DNA from: an uncultured Lachnospiraceae bacterium
Lineage (GTDB): Bacteria > Bacillota > Clostridia > Lachnospirales > Lachnospiraceae
Length of the DNA stretch: 64,000 nucleotides
Direction: 5' to 3'
NCBI GenBank assembly: GCA_934320845.1
Contig: CAKRFU010000015.1
Coordinates: 1 to 64,000, forward strand
Position numbers and translations under genes: made by a program. Under the pieces are notes generated by a model. The model searched no databases. It saw nothing but the letters and a program-made list of their open reading frames with translations, and was not told the origin of the DNA. Below, in pieces: positions 61,206 to 64,000 of the stretch; within the stretch, counting starts at the first letter, position 1; every line of letters begins with the position of its first letter.

Positions 61206-62387
61206 ATGAGTACTGACAAGATTAAGGAATATTATAGGGTAAAGGCAGAGATAAATCTTGACGCAATACACGAAAATGTAGTAAACGCAAAAGCATTAAC
61301 AAAGCCCGGAACAAAATTGATGGCTATAATAAAGGCAGATGCATACGGACATGGTGCAGTTATGGTGGCGCATACACTTGAAGATGTGGCAGATGCATAC
61401 GGCGTGGCAATTCTTGAAGAGGGAATAGAGTTAAGACAGTCAGGGATAAATAAGCCGATACTTATACTTGGATATACGCCGGCACCGCTTTATCCTGCAA
61501 TGATAAAATATGATATAGCTACAGCGGTATTTGAGTATGACATGGCAGAAAGAATGTCAGAAGCAGCAGAAAAAATCGGAAAAAAAGCTAAGGTTCATAT
61601 AAAACTTGATACAGGGATGAGCAGAATAGGCTTTAAGCAGGATGATGAAAGTCTTGAAGTGATTAAAAAAATCGCCAAGCTCCCCGGAATAGAAATCGAG
61701 GGCTGTTTTACACATTTTGCAACGATGGATGAAAAAGACAAAACAAAAGCGATGAAGCAGTTTGAGAGATATATGTATTTTGTAAAGAGAATAGAAGATG
61801 CAGGGATAACAATACCCGTTAAACATGTATCAAACAGCGCAGGAATTATTGAAAAACAGGAAGTAAACCTTGATATGGTCAGAGATGGAATATGTGTATA
61901 TGGAATGTATCCTTCTGACGAAGTAGATAAAACAAAGCTCAAACTTACACCTGCAATGGAAATAAAATCTTATGTTTCATTTGTAAAAACGCTTGAAGCC
62001 GGAGTTGAAATAGGTTATGGCGGAACTTATACCACAACAAAAGAGACAACAGTTGCGACAATCCCTGTAGGTTATGCAGACGGATATTCAAGAGCATTGT
62101 CAAACAGAGGCAGAGTGCTTATAAAAGGAAAAAGCTTTCCTATAATCGGCAGAGTATGCATGGATCAGTTTATGGTAGATATAAGTGAACTTCCTGAAAT
62201 AAGGCAGGGTGATGAAGTTACACTGGTTGGCAGAGACGGCGATGAGTATATATCGATAGAGGAAGTGGCTGATATGTCATATTCGTTTAATTATGAATTT
62301 GTCTGTGATATAGGAAAAAGAATACCGAGAGTATATTATAAAGGTGGAAAGGTAATTGCAACAAAGGATTTTTATCCGGAGTATTAG
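61206..62387 (+). CDS. alr: alanine racemase
   Basis: 393 aa; ATG 61206 lies 9 nt after AGGAGG, while ATG 61200 is only 3 nt away. PLP lysine Lys43 in IIKADAYGHG; the catalytic Tyr in EIGYGGTYTT; MDQFMVDIS near the C-terminus. Makes D-Ala for the wall. Two codons later in the same operon lies the mazF region. Confidence 0.97.
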   Translation: MSTDKIKEYYRVKAEINLDAIHENVVNAKALTKPGTKLMAIIKADAYGHGAVMVAHTLEDVADAYGVAILEEGIELRQSGINKPILILGYTPAPLYPAMIKYDIATAVFEYDMAERMSEAAEKIGKKAKVHIKLDTGMSRIGFKQDDESLEVIKKIAKLPGIEIEGCFTHFATMDEKDKTKAMKQFERYMYFVKRIEDAGITIPVKHVSNSAGIIEKQEVNLDMVRDGICVYGMYPSDEVDKTKLKLTPAMEIKSYVSFVKTLEAGVEIGYGGTYTTTKETTVATIPVGYADGYSRALSNRGRVLIKGKSFPIIGRVCMDQFMVDISELPEIRQGDEVTLVGRDGDEYISIEEVADMSYSFNYEFVCDIGKRIPRVYYKGGKVIATKDFYPEY

Positions 62388-62531
62388 TATAATGGGATAA
62401 ATCATGCTAAAAAATTGAAAATCTCCGGCTGGAGTAAAAAATTTCATGCTTTTGAGAGATACATATGTATAAAAACGATAAAGATGGAAAGAAATAACAT
62501 TACAGGATGCATAAAGAATTACATAAAAGTG

Positions 62532-62700
62532 CAATTCCGGATTGTGAGTGATTGCAAGGGTACATCTTCTTGACTTTAAGTCAGAAAGAGTCTCTGATTT
62601 TCACTCGGTTAAATCCAGTTTATGAGCGATTGCAGGGATATATCTTCCTGACTGTTAGTCAAGAAGTATCACTCGTTTTCGTTCAGTCAATTCCAGATTA
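62532..62700 (+). repeat. 78-bp tandem repeat in frame with mazF
   Basis: Two full units (62532-62609, 62610-62687) and the start of a third (62688-62700). The period of 78 bp keeps the reading frame. From 62552 the frame is open into mazF and would encode two 26-residue repeats with the core QGYIFLT-x-SQ-x-x-SL-x-F. Seven codons in the first 18 differ only synonymously. Confidence 0.7.
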
Positions 62701-62722
62701 TTGTGATAGGAGCGTGGAAGTT

Positions 62723-63082
62723 TTGAATATAAAGCGAGGAGATATATATTTTGCAGATTTAAGACCGGTTGTGGGTTCAGAACAGGGGGGAATACGCCCT
62801 GTACTTATAATTCAGAATGATATGGGAAATAAACATAGCCCGACTGTAATATGTGCAGCAATAACATCAAGGATGAATAAAGCAAAATTACCGACACATA
62901 TTGCACTTGAAGTAAACAGATATGATATTATAAAGGACTCAGTTATACTTCTTGAACAGATTAGGACTATAGACAAATCAAGGCTGCGTGAAAAAGTCTG
63001 CCATTTGGATGACGAAATACTTGAAAGAATAAATCATGCACTTTGCATAAGTCTTGCATTAGAAGAAAGCTGTTTAAGGTGA
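62723..63082 (+). CDS. mazF: MazF/PemK-type endoribonuclease toxin
   Basis: 119 aa from TTG 62723 with GGAG (62709-62712) 10 nt upstream; GTG 62714 lies too close to that site. [26 protein letters not shown] is typical of MazF, with Arg25 and Thr48 as likely catalytic residues, and the end LGLE-like helix. Cleaves mRNA at specific short sites. The alr-mazF position equals Bacillus alr-ndoAI-ndoA, but no antitoxin gene of normal kind lies between them here. The open frame upstream contains the 78-bp repeat. Confidence 0.9.
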   Translation: MNIKRGDIYFADLRPVVGSEQGGIRPVLIIQNDMGNKHSPTVICAAITSRMNKAKLPTHIALEVNRYDIIKDSVILLEQIRTIDKSRLREKVCHLDDEILERINHALCISLALEESCLR

Positions 63083-63162
63083 GTGGTATTAGGAAATATA
63101 AAGCAGGCAGAAGCATAATCAGACGAAGCAGTTTTTATTTACGGAAGCGAGGAAAATAATAT

Positions 63163-63642
63163 ATGAAAATAACACTTCTGACAGTAGGAAAGATAAAAGA
63201 AAAATATTTTACCATGGCAATAGATGAATATAAAAAGAGACTCAGTAGATATTGCAAACTTGAGATAATAGAAGTAGCAGACGAAAAAACACCTGACAAC
63301 GCCAGTGAGCACGAGGAAGATCTAATCAGAGCAAAAGAGGGCGAAAGACTGGTTAAATACATAAAAGACGGGGCTTATGTTATATCACTTGCGATAAACG
63401 GAAAACAGTATTCGTCGGAAGAATTTGCCGATAAAATAGACAAGCTCGGCATAAACGGAGTAAGTCATGTTATTTTTATAATCGGGGGATCAATAGGTAT
63501 TGATAAGGGAATTCTTAAAAATTCAAATGAATTGTTAAGTTTCTCAAAAATGACTTTCCCACATCAGCTTATGAGAGTTGTGTTGTTAGAACAGATTTAT
63601 AGGGCGTATAGGATAAATGCGGGAGAACCCTACCACAAATGA
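63163..63642 (+). CDS. rlmH: 23S rRNA pseudouridine(1915) N3-methyltransferase
   Basis: 159 aa. SPOUT enzyme: MKITLLTVGKIKEKYF, then FIIGGSIGIDKGIL (SAM knot) and SFSKMTFPHQLMRVVLLEQIYRAYRI with YHK at the very end, all RlmH marks. Acts on 70S ribosomes. 80 bp after mazF. Confidence 0.97.
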   Translation: MKITLLTVGKIKEKYFTMAIDEYKKRLSRYCKLEIIEVADEKTPDNASEHEEDLIRAKEGERLVKYIKDGAYVISLAINGKQYSSEEFADKIDKLGINGVSHVIFIIGGSIGIDKGILKNSNELLSFSKMTFPHQLMRVVLLEQIYRAYRINAGEPYHK

Positions 63643-63678
63643 GAAAATTAAAACTTCAAAGATATAGAAAGCATAAGG

Positions 63679-63845
63679 AAGAGTGGCTGATTTGGCTGCT
63701 CTTTCAATCTTTTACGCGAAGGCAAAGTGAGGATGCGTCGAGCTTGTTCGTAAGCATCTGAGCGTGCCCGCGAACCTTGCATCAAAGATGCAAGGTTGCA
63801 CAGAGCTGTGGTTCTGGTGTAAACAGCAATGCTTACATTGCTGTA
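63679..63845. other. non-coding stretch with serial stem-loops
   Basis: After rlmH no supported gene is present. A run of four inverted repeats: AAGAG/CTCTT (63679 region with 63699 region); CGCG-GGCA-GATGC (63715-63736) with GCATC-TGCC-CGCG (63754-63772); AACCTTGCATC/GATGCAAGGTT (63773-63797), perfect 11 bp with a 3-nt loop; AGCAATG/CATTGCT (63828-63845). Its GC content is above the flanks. A minus-strand open frame over it shows no ribosome site or domain. Bases 63846-64000 show nothing clear. Confidence 0.5.
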
Positions 63846-64000
63846 GGAAAACAGAGCTGCAATGGAAAATATACGAATGAATATATCTTTTGATGTGGTG
63901 AACAGAAGCAGTGGTAAGTGGTTACTTGTGATATGGTTGTTTCTGGTGAGGGATTGCATCTGTTTATAGGGAGATTTTGAAGATGCATTGAGGAAAGTAA

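Noticed and set aside
62388..62460. Terminator after alr
   Set aside because: A short CTCC/GGAG hairpin with AT flanks (about 62420-62445) has no T run of note; it is too weak to call.
63648..63959. 103-residue minus-strand open frame
   Set aside because: Covers the stem-loop region, has no ribosome site and no domain likeness.
1..64000. CRISPR array, prophage, insertion sequence with transposase, rRNA operon
   Set aside because: No regular direct repeat/spacer array, no integrase, phage structural gene or DDE transposase, and no rRNA sequence was seen.

Overview
The window is a low-GC Gram-positive chromosome segment, most consistent with an anaerobic, butyrate-forming Firmicute of the Lachnospiraceae type. 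Supporting signs: a complete acetyl-CoA to butyrate set (thl, crt, hbd, bcd, etfB, etfA) with a divergent butyryl-CoA:acetate CoA-transferase gene, an [FeFe]-hydrogenase, strong AGGAGG ribosome sites, frequent TTG/GTG starts, a Gram-positive LexA box, MecA, LytR-CpsA-Psr proteins and lineage families such as DUF5685. The genus cannot be fixed from the sequence alone.

Layout. 1-11500: tRNA-Leu, a membrane-anchored foldase-like protein, purL, three tandem tRNA-Gly genes, then mostly poorly characterised genes (DUF1858, a membrane protein, zinc ribbon-DUF5685-DnaJ, a possible ThyX-like protein, a FlK-type thioesterase). 11500-19700: the butyrate locus; the CoA-transferase and the thl operon diverge from a 440-bp region with a promoter for each. 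19700-23220: an AT-rich accessory island with an AAA/PD-(D/E)XK protein and an unusual FtsK-gamma/Mrr-nuclease/FtsK-alpha protein, bounded by an intergenic repeat on the left and a large nested hairpin on the right. 23300-33900: [FeFe]-hydrogenase, uppP, a possible small RNA, mecA, a signal-peptidase homologue lacking both catalytic residues, a membrane MutS homologue, a BofC-like protein, two flavoproteins, DUF896 and 5-formyl-THF cyclo-ligase. 34000-41200: HtrA protease, rpsO, pnp, an HD-GYP protein and a Gx-type membrane transporter. 41300-51700: a very large secreted GH127 arabinofuranosidase with a convergent AraC regulator, a TepA/ClpP-like protease, tandem LCP ligases and a D,D-carboxypeptidase. 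51900-63650: housekeeping genes (yhbY, nadD, yqeK, rsfS, lexA, holA, UDP-sugar pyrophosphorylase, acpS, nnrE/D, alr, mazF, rlmH). The last 350 bases are non-coding and rich in stem-loops.

How it works together. The butyrate enzymes turn acetyl-CoA into butyryl-CoA; Bcd-EtfAB is likely the flavin-based bifurcating step giving reduced ferredoxin, and a hydrogenase 3.5 kb away could use that ferredoxin. The CoA-transferase releases butyrate. The GH127 enzyme with its AraC neighbour suggests controlled use of arabinan or arabinoxylan. Several intergenic spaces hold related repeats placed just after terminators or just before promoters.

The strongest candidates for something undescribed are the FtsK-gamma/Mrr/FtsK-alpha protein (21669-22958) and the signal-peptidase pseudoenzyme (27018-27635). 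Next come the intergenic repeat family, the 78-bp in-frame tandem repeat before mazF, and the promoter-hairpin-terminator unit at 25928-26041. All calls come from reading the sequence; no database search was run.
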